From: Piezodorus guildinii
Lineage: Eukaryota > Arthropoda > Insecta > Hemiptera > Pentatomidae
Reading direction: 5' to 3'
Assembly: GCA_023052935.1 (NCBI GenBank)
Contig: CM041298.1
Location: 930,001 to 994,000 of the forward strand
Length of the DNA stretch: 64,000 nucleotides
In this document: one piece after another, positions 42,715-52,268 of the stretch
Numbering within the stretch: the stretch's first letter is position 1
Layout of the letters: every line of letters begins with the position of its first letter
Notes under the pieces: generated by a model
Database searches by the model: none
What the model saw: the letters and a program-made list of their open reading frames with translations, nothing else
Told to the model about the DNA's origin: nothing
Position numbers and translations under genes: made by a program

Positions 42715-42810
42715 GTCAACAATAAGGTAGAAATAATCTGCCGGGTTTGAACCCGCAACCTTGCGCGTATGAGGCTGTTATGCTAGCCACTAACCTTCAT
42801 ATCTTTTAAC
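42715..42810 (-). mobile_element. SINE-A head fragment
   Basis: TGCCGGGTTTGAACCCGCAA, GAGGCTGTTATGCTAGCCAC; nearly identical to 41245-41305, suggesting local duplication. Confidence 0.7.
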
Positions 42811-42824
42811 AATAAGAATCAACA

Positions 42825-43089
42825 ATTCAACTAGATGAGGAAAATGGTTGGGGAGGGGGGGTGCGTTCAACAAAATTATAAATTATATTGAATATAGAAC
42901 AGGGCACAGAAAGTCAAAAGAAAATACAATTACGTATAAACTTAATTAACTGATGCCTAGGTTTATAATTAATAAAAGTCTAAATTATAGGCCTTCTTCA
43001 GGGCGTTGAAGGAGAGCGTCACAATAATCAACATTGAAGGCCTATAATTTAGGCCGAAACGTCGGCACCAGTTAATTAAGTTTATACTT
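42825..43089. mobile_element. Penelope-type foldback, part left of the LTR element
   Basis: Contains two inverted cores: reversed TAGGCCTTCTTCAGGGCG at about 42990 and forward GAAGGCCTATAATTTAGG, CCGAAACGTCGGCACC at 43035-43075. The outer end TAGATGAGGAAAATGGTTGG matches the 18.4-kb element. The LTR element entered its right arm; the rest is at 49563-49640. Confidence 0.72.
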
Positions 43090-43459
43090 TGTAACAAGTT
43101 TTAATTTTCCCGCTCGGTTTCGTCCGCCCGGTGTTTTAAACTTGAGCCTACATATGGAAAGTACAGTGTCGCCGCCTAGGAAGTACCGTGGAGGTACCGG
43201 AATTCCGCGATCTTAGGCCATTCCGGTAGAAAGTCTCGTAACGTATCCATGTATGGAAGTACCGAGTTAGCAGGAAGCAGTATAAGGATATTTTTATTTA
43301 ATTTTCTTCCGTCATATATATATTTAAAAGATACCCAGCGTTGGTGTTACGAAGAATATGTTTTGCCGTATGCTTGTATGCCACAAAGGAAATAAAGTAG
43401 AAGATCGTTAATAATTTTATTTTCTAAGAACCTGGACCTTAACCGTTAACCATGTCACA
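43090..43459 (+). repeat. 5' LTR
   Basis: Begins TGTAACAAG, ends CATGTCACA. AATAAA lies inside near position 305 of the LTR. By reading base by base, I see no difference from the 3' LTR. Confidence 0.95.
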
Positions 43460-43465
43460 AATCTA

Positions 43466-43483
43466 TGGCGCCCGAGACCAGGA
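43466..43483 (+). promoter_or_regulatory. tRNA primer binding site
   Basis: TGGCGCCCGAGACCAGGA, six bases after the LTR. TGGCGCCC is the start of lysine-tRNA type primer sites; the following bases differ, so the exact tRNA is uncertain. Confidence 0.7.
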
Positions 43484-44545
43484 CAAGGACAATTTTTTAA
43501 GTTAAGTGCTGACTTTAATGGTTATTTTTTGTTAAAAGGAAATGAATAATACATTGGAAGAATTAAGTGACACTATTTGCATTGCAGTAATTCGCAAGCA
43601 TGGTATTAGGTATAGTCAATTGCATCAACAAAGTTAAGACTTTTATGATTATCGTATCGAAGGAAAACATTTTATTTTTTTTATTTTAAAAATTGTAATA
43701 TATTCCGTAAAACTTTATTGTATCGACAAAATATTTCTATATTGTTCTAATTAAGAAGAAAACATTTTATTTTTATTTTTATTTTAAAAATTGTAATATA
43801 TTCCGTAAAACTTTATGGTATCGACAAAATATTTCTATATAGTTCTAATTAGGAAGGAAAACATTTAATTTTTTATGGTAATATATCTTCCGTAAAAGTT
43901 TCTTGTGTTATTTAATACAAAATATTTCTATATTGATTAAAATTTTTTATTTAAAAGTAACGTTTATTAAACTGTTTTAGTAAATTTAGACTGTTTTATT
44001 TTAATTAAAATCTCAAACTAAAAGGTTTCAAATTAGGATTTTATTTACTTGTATTTAATTAAGATTTAATAATTATGAATTTTGTGGTTGATAAGAATTA
44101 TTATTATAATAACAATATTTTATTTTTTTTTGTAAATAACTTTAGATAACAGAGAAAATAATTTTTTGTACAAAATAATTTTTTGTTTTTTATAAGGTAT
44201 CTTATTAATCAAAATTTAGATTAATTAGAGTTTGAGAATAATTGTTATTTGTCTCATTAATTTATTTCTTAAACTTTTGTTTTGATAGGTTCATATAAGT
44301 TTTAAGACTTTGTTTTCCTGTTATTCAACTTGTACCTTGAATTTGTAAAGGACGCTTACCGAGTTTAATTTAATTTAAATTATATTTTGTTTAATCTTTT
44401 TACAGGTTTTTATTTTAATTGCCTTAAAGTAGGAATTTATTTTATTTTATCTTAAAGGAAAATTTTCTCCTGGTTCTATTATCGGTTTCCAGAGTGCTAG
44501 TTTATTTCTGTTTTTAAATTTTTTACGTTTTGTTGCTTTGCCATA
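43484..44545 (+). other. Leader of the LTR element
   Basis: About 1.06 kb, AT-rich, non-coding. A direct duplication (AAAACATTTTATTTTT..., then AATTGTAATATATTCCGTAA) occurs at 43660-43750 and 43755-43845 with a third weak copy to 43930. It probably holds the packaging signal. Confidence 0.6.
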
Positions 44546-45895
44546 ATGGGTAATCCCGACGTCTTGATATCGGAACGGGAGGATATATTTGCTGCAGTTC
44601 AGAACATTTTTACTAAATCAAACTCCTTGAGTGTTGATACAGTAGTTGATTTTAAACCAGTTTATGATAGGCTGGTCAATTACGAGTCGCGTTTTGAAAA
44701 GATCCAGTCCAAAATCCGTGAATACAACTCAACCGTGACGGGTACTAAGGACAAGGTCGAAACCTCAGCTGTACAAAATTCATTTTTCGATTTAGTCGAC
44801 ACCACTAAAGCGAATTATTATAAATTAATTAAAACGTGTACTCCCACGGAAAAGAAACCTGATGTTTTTTCTACCCCTACTTACTCTGTTCCTCAGGAGC
44901 TACCAAGAATTGATTTACCGACATTCTCGGGGAAATTGGAAGACTGGAATGAGTTCTATTCTCTTTTTGATTCTATGGTTCATAGAGAGAAATCTTTATC
45001 GACCATAAGAAAATTCCATTATCTAAGAAGTAGTTTACGCGGGGAAGCTTTGTCCCTTATCTCGGGGTTCGCATTAGAGGAAAGTAATTATTCCCTAGCC
45101 TATGATGCGGTAGTTGCTCGTTATCAAAATAAAAGACGGCTAGCCCGATTTTACATTAAAAGAGTGTTGGATTTCACCCCTCTAAACAATTCGTCCGCAA
45201 ATAATTTGCAAAGATTTTTATCCGAACATGAAAATAATTTTTCCGCCCTATCGGCTTTAGGCATCGAAGATATGGGGGACTTCATTAAACTTCATTTAGC
45301 CCTCACCAATTTAGACCCAGGGACCAGAAGATCGTTCGAAGAGCGGATAAAGTCGACTGAGATTCCCTCTTATAGGGACTTAATAAATTTCGTCACGGAA
45401 CGATCTAGAATCTCCGAGATGATGGCTCAAGAAGGCCGAGCGGAAAAACCGAATGGAAAAGAGAAATCCCGATTTACGAATCCCACTACAAATAGGCAGT
45501 ATAAGAAAGAATCCTCGGGAATATATAGTATTTTACCTTCGGGTTCCTCGGTGCCAACAGATTCTGACGCTTCTGCCGACAAATCAAATTGTAATCCCGA
45601 ATTCGAACGAATGAAAACCGAGTCAGTTGGTTGTATGGAAAGGTTATCCCCATCGACCAAAGTACGATCCAGAAATAGTTCTGAATCAATCGTTGACAAT
45701 AAAAACATCTCAAAAGACTTACAGCCAGCTCTAACAGCTAAGAAATTAAATTGCTGGAATTGTGGTGGACCACATGTATATTCCAGATGTTCGCTACCTC
45801 GTAAGTTGTTCTGCTATCGTTGTGGTAACCCAGGAGTTTCCATTCACGCCTGCCCTAAATGTACTCCGGGAAATGGGCGAGGGAATCGGAAGTGA
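44546..45895 (+). CDS. gag: gag, DUF1759-like with zinc knuckles
   Basis: 449 residues, the structural protein that forms the intracellular particle and binds element RNA. Residues about 119-245 (LPRIDLPTFSGKLEDWNEF, then SLSTIRKFHYLRSSLRGEAL) follow the DUF1759 pattern best known from BEL/Pao gags. The tail has two cysteine clusters: CWNCGGPHVYSRC from residue 403 and CYRCGNPGVSIHACPKC. The start ATG follows a long leader and is the first in frame. A slippery site at 45868 lies near the end, so ribosomes can pass into pol. Intact frame. Confidence 0.9.
   Translation: MGNPDVLISEREDIFAAVQNIFTKSNSLSVDTVVDFKPVYDRLVNYESRFEKIQSKIREYNSTVTGTKDKVETSAVQNSFFDLVDTTKANYYKLIKTCTPTEKKPDVFSTPTYSVPQELPRIDLPTFSGKLEDWNEFYSLFDSMVHREKSLSTIRKFHYLRSSLRGEALSLISGFALEESNYSLAYDAVVARYQNKRRLARFYIKRVLDFTPLNNSSANNLQRFLSEHENNFSALSALGIEDMGDFIKLHLALTNLDPGTRRSFEERIKSTEIPSYRDLINFVTERSRISEMMAQEGRAEKPNGKEKSRFTNPTTNRQYKKESSGIYSILPSGSSVPTDSDASADKSNCNPEFERMKTESVGCMERLSPSTKVRSRNSSESIVDNKNISKDLQPALTAKKLNCWNCGGPHVYSRCSLPRKLFCYRCGNPGVSIHACPKCTPGNGRGNRK
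45868..45874 (+). promoter_or_regulatory. -1 frameshift slippery site GGGAAAT
   Basis: In the gag frame the heptamer reads G GGA AAT, the canonical X XXY YYZ form. The pol frame lies at -1 and is open across it (GGG AAA TGG). The gag stop is 19 bases further on. No pseudoknot was modelled. Confidence 0.8.
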
Positions 45896-47544
45896 GGGTC
45901 ATTCCTATTCCTACAGTTTTAGCTGACCCACTAAATACCGTTCCGTATCGTATACCTTTTTGTACCGCTAAATCTGATCTCGTTTCCTCAAATGTCGCCT
46001 CGAATTCTTTAGAAAATTTTACCGTACCTCTTTATCCCGTATCGTTCCCTAAACAGCTTTACATGGTTTTCCAAATAGGAAAACAGTGCCGAAGAGAGTT
46101 GAATTACTTGGCCCTATTTGACCCTGGTTCAACCACCTCATTCGTTGGACCAGAAGGGATCAAAATTCTCCTTCAACTGGGTTATGTCGTTGAGGAAATT
46201 CCCGAGTTTAATATTTGTGTCGCTAATGGAAGTACCAGTATTGTGGATAAAATATTCTCTATTCCAATTACAGTTGGAGGTAGGTCGTACAACATAATAC
46301 TGTATGCTTTAACATCACTTCCATTTATGTTTTTGTTTGGATTAGATTTTATAGTTAATTCTAATATGTGCATGAATTTTCGTGAAGCAACCTGGTGGTT
46401 TCAAGACGATCCTAGCCATAAGTTTTCGTTCTGTCAGGATGTTCCAATAGAGGGAAGGGAAACATCAATTTGTGGTATTAATTCACTCAGTTCCTCAGAA
46501 AAGTTAGATCTGGATAAGATAGTTCGTGAAGGTTTGCTAACTCTCCAAGATTCTCCGGGATTAACAACCCGTATAAGACATAAGATAGATGTTATGGGTG
46601 CTCAACCTATTAAGCAACGCTCCTACCACTACTCGCCTAAAGTTCTTGAGGCAATGTACCAGGAACTTGATCGGATGTTAGAAGAAGGCTTAGTTGAGCC
46701 TTGCCAATCTCCATGGTCATCTCCGGTAGTCATGGTTCGCAAGGGATCGGGTTACCGGTTCTGTATCGATTTTCGCAAGGTAAACGAAGTTACTTGTAAA
46801 GATTCATATCCCATGCCAAATATGACTTCTCTTTTAGACGGACTTAGACAAGCGAGATATCTGTCCAAATTTGACCTTAAGCAGGCATTTCTGCAAGTAC
46901 CACTAGCTGACGAATCTAGTAAAGAGATTACAGCGTTTACAGTTCCGGGCAGAGGGTTATTTAGGTTTAAAGTTATGCCTTTTGGGCTAACCAATTCACC
47001 TGCTACCTTTCAGAGGTTAGCCGATGCCATATTTGGACCCGAACTATACCCGTACGTTGTAGTTTTCCTAGACGATATTTTGGTTTGCACGCCAACTTTT
47101 AAATTGCATTTAGACATGCTTCAGAAAGTATTTCGTCGACTTAAAGCTTCAGGGTTGCGTATTAATCCCGATAAATGCAAATTTGGTTGTAAAGAAGTTA
47201 GATACTTAGGGTATTTAGTTAATAGTGAAGGCCTGAGCGTTGATCCAGACAAAGTAAGTTCCATTACTTCGATCCCTCCACCCACCAATGTTGGGCAACT
47301 TAGAAGGTTCCTTGGAATGGCAGGGTGGTATCGCCGTTTTATAAAAGATTTTTCCGCGGTTGTCTCTCCCCTTTCATCCTTGCTCAAACGCAAAGCTAAA
47401 TGGATATGGTCAGGAGAGCAAGAAGCCTCTTTCAATGCTCTCAAGTCAGCACTGACTGAAGCACCAATATTAGCAAGGCCCGATTTCGAGCAGCCTTTTC
47501 AACTACAGACCGATGCCAGTGATACAGGTCTTGGAGCTGTCTAA
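45874..47544 (+). CDS. pol: pol, first part: protease and reverse transcriptase (ends at premature stop)
   Basis: The frame is open from before 45859 and is probably entered by frameshift at 45868-45874 rather than by its own ATG. Order: an aspartic-protease-like segment with LALFDPGSTTSFVG (Asp at 46120; DPG where DSG or DTG is usual); reverse transcriptase with KFDLKQAF, MPFGLTNSPATFQ and VVFLDDILV (DD at 47071-47076); the connection LRRFLGMAGWYRRFI; and the start of RNase H at QTDASDTGLGA. A TAA at 47542-47544 then stops translation inside RNase H; the same frame goes on directly after it. Confidence 0.9.
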   Translation, partial: WARESEVRVIPIPTVLADPLNTVPYRIPFCTAKSDLVSSNVASNSLENFTVPLYPVSFPKQLYMVFQIGKQCRRELNYLALFDPGSTTSFVGPEGIKILLQLGYVVEEIPEFNICVANGSTSIVDKIFSIPITVGGRSYNIILYALTSLPFMFLFGLDFIVNSNMCMNFREATWWFQDDPSHKFSFCQDVPIEGRETSICGINSLSSSEKLDLDKIVREGLLTLQDSPGLTTRIRHKIDVMGAQPIKQRSYHYSPKVLEAMYQELDRMLEEGLVEPCQSPWSSPVVMVRKGSGYRFCIDFRKVNEVTCKDSYPMPNMTSLLDGLRQARYLSKFDLKQAFLQVPLADESSKEITAFTVPGRGLFRFKVMPFGLTNSPATFQRLADAIFGPELYPYVVVFLDDILVCTPTFKLHLDMLQKVFRRLKASGLRINPDKCKFGCKEVRYLGYLVNSEGLSVDPDKVSSITSIPPPTNVGQLRRFLGMAGWYRRFIKDFSAVVSPLSSLLKRKAKWIWSGEQEASFNALKSALTEAPILARPDFEQPFQLQTDASDTGLGAV

Positions 47545-49167
47545 ACACAGATACAAGATGGCGAAGAAAGGGTTATCGCTTTTTGCTCACGTACCCTCAG
47601 TCCAGCTGAAAGAAATTATACCGTCACCGAAAAGGAATGCCTGGCAGTCCTGTTTGGTATCGAAAAGAATCGGCATTACTTGGAGGGATATTCCTTTACC
47701 GTTATAACGGACCATGCCAGTCTTAAGTGGCTTCTAAATTTGAAGAACCCTTCGGGTCGTTTGGCTAGATGGGCTCTTCGGTTACAACCGTATAATTACA
47801 AAGTGGAATACCGTAAGGGCAAACTGAATACAGTGGCCGATGCATTATCCAGAATTGCCGCAATAACTGTTTTATCTACAGGTATCGATCATGGCTCCTC
47901 TTCCAATGATATTTCGTCTTCGGGAACCCCTATATCGTCTGATGAATGGTACGATCAGAAATTTTACAGAGTCCAAAAGTTCCCAGAATTTCACCCTGGC
48001 TGGTTGATAAAGGACGGGCAGTTACTGTATCATCGGAAGAACTCTTTGAAAGGAGAGTTGGAGGACCCCAGTGAGGAGTGGAAAGTGGTTGTTCCAAGAC
48101 ACCTGCGGAGATCTATAATATATGATAATCATGATCTTCCTCAGTCTGGCCACTTAGGGATTGATAAGACGTTCTCGCGGGTTAGCAGACTATATTATTG
48201 GCCGGGTCTTTATTCGGATATAAGCCAATATGTGAGACAGTGTGAGTTGTGTCAAAAGGTAAAACCCAGAAATACACCACCTCGTGGATTGATGTACCCT
48301 CGCTATAACAAGCAGCCGTGGGAAATCGTTTCTGTCGACATTATGGGTCCCTATCCTAGAAGCACTAAAGGCAACGTTTATCTCCTAGTTTTCGTCGATT
48401 TATTTAGCCGATGGGTGGAATTGTGTCCCATTAGGAAAGCTACCTCTTCGGTTATAGTGTCGAAATTAAAGTCCCGAATATTACAGAGGTATGGTGCACC
48501 TAGGAAATTAATTTCCGACAATGCAAAGAACTTTGTGAGTAATCTTGTTGATGAAGTAGCTAAGGAGTTCGGAATCAAGAGGGAGACTACTCCTCTTTAT
48601 CACTCACAGGCAAATCCCACAGAACGGTCTAACCGTAATATAAAGCAACTTATCGTCACGTATCTTGGGAAAAAACACCAACGCTGGGACGAGAAGTTAG
48701 GAGAGATCCAATTTGCATTGAATTCCGCAGTTCAGGACTCGACCAAGTTCAGCCCTGCTTTCTTAAATTTCGGTAGAGAGCTAAGGCCTTTACACCAAGT
48801 TCTCGAGGGAGATATTCTAGCAGCTCGCGAAGAAGAACAGACTCGTTGGGCGGCAAAAGTGGCCAAATTGCCTGAAGTTCATCATGTCGCTGAGGAAAAT
48901 TCTCTTAAAGCAAGCATAAATCAGAGTAGTCGTTATAATTTGAGACGCCGGAAAGATCGTTTCCATCCGGGAGATCAGGTTTTAAAAATGACTTTTCAGT
49001 TATCTTCAGCAGCAGATAAACTCGCAGCTAAACTTAACCCCAAGTATGAAGGCCCTTATACAGTTGTCTCAGTTACGGGTGGCGGGTCGTGTAAGTTAAG
49101 GGATCAGAATGGAAAGTTCGTAGGTTTATGGCATCCATCGAAGCTTAAGTTATTCCAAACCACCTGA
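47545..49167 (+). pseudogene. pol: pol, second part: RNase H remainder and integrase, after the stop
   Basis: Same frame as 45874-47544. RNase H continues (SRTLSPAERNYTVTEKE, TDHASLKWLL), then integrase: a zinc domain with HLGIDKTFSRV and CELCQKVK; the catalytic core with VDIMGPY (Asp at 48337), SDNAKNF (Asp at 48517) and NPTER (Glu at 48622); and a C-terminal module GPYTVVSVTGGGSCKL. The spacing of the last two acidic residues is 35 codons, as in gypsy integrases with QANPTER. Without stop readthrough this part is not made from this copy. Confidence 0.88.
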
Positions 49168-49181
49168 CGGACTTACCCGCT

Positions 49182-49190
49182 GGAGGGGAG
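49182..49190 (+). promoter_or_regulatory. Polypurine tract
   Basis: GGAGGGGAG, two bases before the 3' LTR; primes plus-strand synthesis in LTR elements. Confidence 0.8.
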
Positions 49191-49192
49191 TG

Positions 49193-49562
49193 TGTAACAA
49201 GTTTTAATTTTCCCGCTCGGTTTCGTCCGCCCGGTGTTTTAAACTTGAGCCTACATATGGAAAGTACAGTGTCGCCGCCTAGGAAGTACCGTGGAGGTAC
49301 CGGAATTCCGCGATCTTAGGCCATTCCGGTAGAAAGTCTCGTAACGTATCCATGTATGGAAGTACCGAGTTAGCAGGAAGCAGTATAAGGATATTTTTAT
49401 TTAATTTTCTTCCGTCATATATATATTTAAAAGATACCCAGCGTTGGTGTTACGAAGAATATGTTTTGCCGTATGCTTGTATGCCACAAAGGAAATAAAG
49501 TAGAAGATCGTTAATAATTTTATTTTCTAAGAACCTGGACCTTAACCGTTAACCATGTCACA
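49193..49562 (+). repeat. 3' LTR
   Basis: 370 bp, same length and apparently same sequence as the 5' LTR. AATAAA at 49494-49499. Confidence 0.95.
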
Positions 49563-49640
49563 ACTTAATTGTGTGTTTCTTTTGATTGCACCCTGGACTA
49601 ACTTCTCCCATATTTACACACAGTCAAATATTCTCTCCTC
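49563..49640. mobile_element. Penelope-type foldback, part right of the LTR element
   Basis: ACTTAATTGTGTG, TTTGATTGCACCCTGGACTA and TCTCCCATA complete the arm cut by the LTR element at 43089. Confidence 0.55.
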
Positions 49641-49702
49641 ACATATCGATTATTTAGTCATTATTAGAACTTGCTAATGTATGTTGAACTATTTCCTTGC
49701 AG

Positions 49703-49915
49703 TTGGAGATGAAGGTGCTGAACGACGAGATGAACGAGCAAGTCTCGCACGAGAGGCACAACACTAACAGGAAGCTGGTGGAGGACCTCAGCTCTCTCCT
49801 CAGGGCGGTCTCCATCTACGTCCACTGCATCGACATCCGTCACAAGGCTGCCGACAGGCTGCACGGCGTCATCGGTGAGGTACTTCCGGGACACGAGGGG
49901 TCGCAGGAGAGGAAG
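49703..49915 (+). CDS. Exon of the unrecognised helical protein
   Basis: Acceptor TTGCAG ends at 49702; donor AAG/GTACCT at 49916 keeps phase 0 into the next exon. An earlier donor, ATCG/GTGAGG at 49875, looks stronger but leaves phase 1, which does not fit 50766. Encodes LEMKVLNDEMNEQVSHERHN onward. Confidence 0.75.
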
Positions 49916-50136
49916 GTACCTTCCATCCTTACTATTTAAAGTGTAATGGATGTAGTAACGATAAGTAATGCCTAGCTAATAGGAAGGAATTAGTCCAGGT
50001 GGCGCACAGTGGTTCAAAGCCTTAGTAATTCGTAAAAAAACTAAGAATGCGCAATTTTGGCTTAAAAAATTTGAAAAAAATTAAACGTATCCTTTGGATC
50101 AAACTATATTTCTGGGTTACCGAACGATTAAAATTG

Positions 50137-50199
<63 letters not shown>

Positions 50200-51317
50200 T
50201 CTAATTTTACTTATTTTTTAAAAAATAAATATAATATTTAAAAAATCAATAAAATAAAGTTCACTTTACTCTAACAAATTATTTATAAGTCTACAGTTGC
50301 ACTCTTTTTAACCAATCGTTTTGCTGTATAATTAAGCGGAAGGCTCTTGGTTTCCAATGTTGAGATAAATTGTTTTGTTAATTCTTATATTTAATCATTG
50401 AAAGGTTTGTGCGTGTTGTTCTAAAGTTTTTCTCTTGACACTGGCAACACTGCTGATTATTACCTACCCAATTTCCACTGGCAAGGTTAATGTCCCAAGC
50501 TCATGCCCCCATGGTGTTGTGTTATGTTCTAATATTGTAATGAGTCTTTTATATTATATTCAACTTTTATCGACTCTGCTGGTTTTTATTTAACCCATTT
50601 ACCTCAATATCAAATTTTTATTTTGGGAATGATAACAGCCACACGAAGTTAAATTTCATTATTATTATTTTTTTATTTTTTGGAACATCCATTCACACCA
50701 AGTTCTCCTAGAACTTTATTTTAATATATTTTAACTTTATTTATATAGTTTATGCAACTTTCAAGGTGACGAGCTCGTGGTTGGCACATTCGAACAAGCT
50801 CCACGAAATAATGAGCTCTTGTAACGAAAACATCGACCTCCCGACCAGCTATTACGAATCCCTGGAGAATTACAAAGACAAATACAAGGATTATACGAAG
50901 GCATCGTCGAACTTTTGCCAAATACTCGAAAACGAGACGAGCATGTCGAATACTCAGCTGAGAAAATTGGAACTGCAATACGATGAGATCAGGCTAAATT
51001 ATAGCAACAGCAAGACTAACATATCTTCCCAGTTAAAAAATATAATTGTAAAGTAAGCAAGATATATTTTTTTAAATTTCAAATCAATAGATAATTCCTA
51101 ACTGATGATATTTTGTTATGTTATAACAATGAAGTTGTTTCCAAATACAGACGCTCTGAACTTGTAGAATCTTCCATTCAAGCACTCTTGCCGATTTTGC
51201 ACGAAGTGATCGAACAGGACAGGGACACTTATAATTTCCTCAAAGGTGTTTCCTTCAGCAGTGTCAAGTGCGAAAGGGTAGCGTCTTCAAAGTCCCTGCA
51301 AGAAAAAAATCTAAACT
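49703..51317 (+). CDS. Unrecognised helical/coiled-coil protein, three consecutive exons
   Basis: Exons 49703-49915, 50766-51052 and 51151-51317 join in phase (0, then 2+1, then open), giving about 222 residues. I do not recognise the family. The sequence is rich in Leu, Glu, Lys and Asn with heptad-like stretches (LVEDLSSLLRAVSIYVHC, LRKLELQYDEIRLNYSN, LVESSIQALLPILHEVI), so it is largely helical and probably coiled coil. Exon 1 is GC-rich, unlike its surroundings, which supports coding constraint. No further exon was identified after 51317, so the 3' end is probably outside the window or in sequence I could not read. 24717-24869 may be its first exon. Confidence 0.75.
50140..50198. repeat. 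TA microsatellite
   Basis: About 29 TA units. The open frame across it (50047-50241) is an artefact. A family end GGAAGGAATTAGTCCAGGTG lies at 49982. Confidence 0.93.
50766..51052 (+). CDS. Exon of the unrecognised helical protein
   Basis: Acceptor TTTCAAG ends at 50765; donor GTAAGC begins at 51053. Encodes VTSSWLAHSNKLHEIMSS, YYESLENYKDKYKDYT and a long helical segment. Confidence 0.8.
51151..51317 (+). CDS. Exon of the unrecognised helical protein
   Basis: Acceptor AATACAG ends at 51150. The strongest donor is GTAAGG at 51318; GTTAAT at 51323 is a weaker alternative. Encodes RSELVESSIQALLPILHEVI and EQDRDTYNFLKGVSFSS. A SINE-A copy begins 44 bp later. Confidence 0.72.
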
Positions 51318-51360
51318 GTAAGGTTAATTTTTTTTTTAATTTTATATAAATTTACAAGGG

Positions 51361-51657
51361 TTTTGTTTGTTTATTTATTTAACGCCACTTTATGCTACTA
51401 TGGCTAATCGGACGATGCTACAACGGGAGTCCTAAATTTTGCCTATCCAGGTTTTATTAGGATAGGGATCTTTAACGAGTACCTGACATCGCACAGGCTC
51501 GGGACCACCTTTTAACTTCCCCTCCGTAGGATGGTTAACTAACTAAATAACTAAGGATTTTTTACTCCCATTAAAAAATCCTAGGACCACCTGAGGGTTT
51601 GAACCCGTGACCTTTGGTATAGGAAGCTGTTATGCTAGCCACCCAGCTACAAGTGAT
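51361..51657 (-). mobile_element. SINE-A copy, full length
   Basis: GTTTGTTTATTTATTTAACG to TAGCCACCCAGCTACAAGTG. It faces another SINE-A head to head. Confidence 0.88.
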
Positions 51658-51756
51658 ATACAAGCCACTCCTTTCACGTTACAAAGCAACATTTATTCCA
51701 GCGGTCATCTTTGCTTTCAGTTCATTATTTGTCATCAATTAGAGTCCCAGAATAGT

Positions 51757-51972
51757 GACCCGCAGGCGGTCCTAGGATTTTTAATGGGAGTAGAAAAATC
51801 CTTGGCTGTACCGGCTTTCAGAGGGGACGAAATAAGGTGGAGCCTGTGCTATACCAGGTACTCCTTACAGATCCATATCCTAATAAAACCCGGATAGGCA
51901 AAATTTAGGACAACCACTGTAGCATCGTCCGATTAGCCATAGCAGCATAAAGGACGTTAAATAAAAAAAAAA
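51757..51972 (+). mobile_element. SINE-A copy, 5'-truncated
   Basis: CCCGCAGGCGGTCCTAGGAT to GGACGTTAAATAAAAAAAAA. A further scrap AATGGGAGTAAAAATTCTTT lies at 52018. Confidence 0.78.
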
Positions 51973-52268
51973 ATAATCTGTAGAAATATTCAACAATAAT
52001 AATAAATTTATTTTCTAATGGGAGTAAAAATTCTTTGGTTATACCGGCTTTTAATAATTATTAATGATATATTGGTAATATATATAATTACAACAATAAA
52101 TTTTTCATATATAAGCTTAAAAAAATAATAAATAAATTTTTAAAAAATCTTGGATACATTTGGTTATAGTTTTGCTTTAATGTTGTAAAGGGTATATGGT
52201 ACTAAAATACCATGATACAATTTGATTGATCAGTGCTATATCGATTGAAAGATCTGATGCCATATTTA

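Larger units (their letters stand above)
43090..49562 (+). mobile_element. Gypsy-order LTR retrotransposon, complete
   Basis: 6473 bp with 370-bp LTRs (43090-43459, 49193-49562), TG..CA ends and an ACTT target duplication (43086-43089, 49563-49566). Primer site at 43466, polypurine tract at 49182-49190. gag at 44546-45895, then pol in the -1 frame, in the order protease, reverse transcriptase, RNase H, integrase. That order is gypsy (Metaviridae), not BEL/Pao or copia. No env-like frame. One in-frame stop breaks pol at 47542. Confidence 0.96.

Noticed and set aside
45427..45713. Minus-strand frames opposite gag
   Set aside because: Antisense shadows of the gag frame; likewise the minus frames under pol at 46182-47444 and 48378-48578.
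49874..49879. Donor GTGAGG as the end of the first exon of the helical gene
   Set aside because: Stronger match to consensus, but it breaks the phase with the next exon; the donor at 49916 keeps the frame open. Alternative use cannot be excluded.
50047..50241. 64-residue frame with alternating Tyr-Ile
   Set aside because: Translation of a TA microsatellite.
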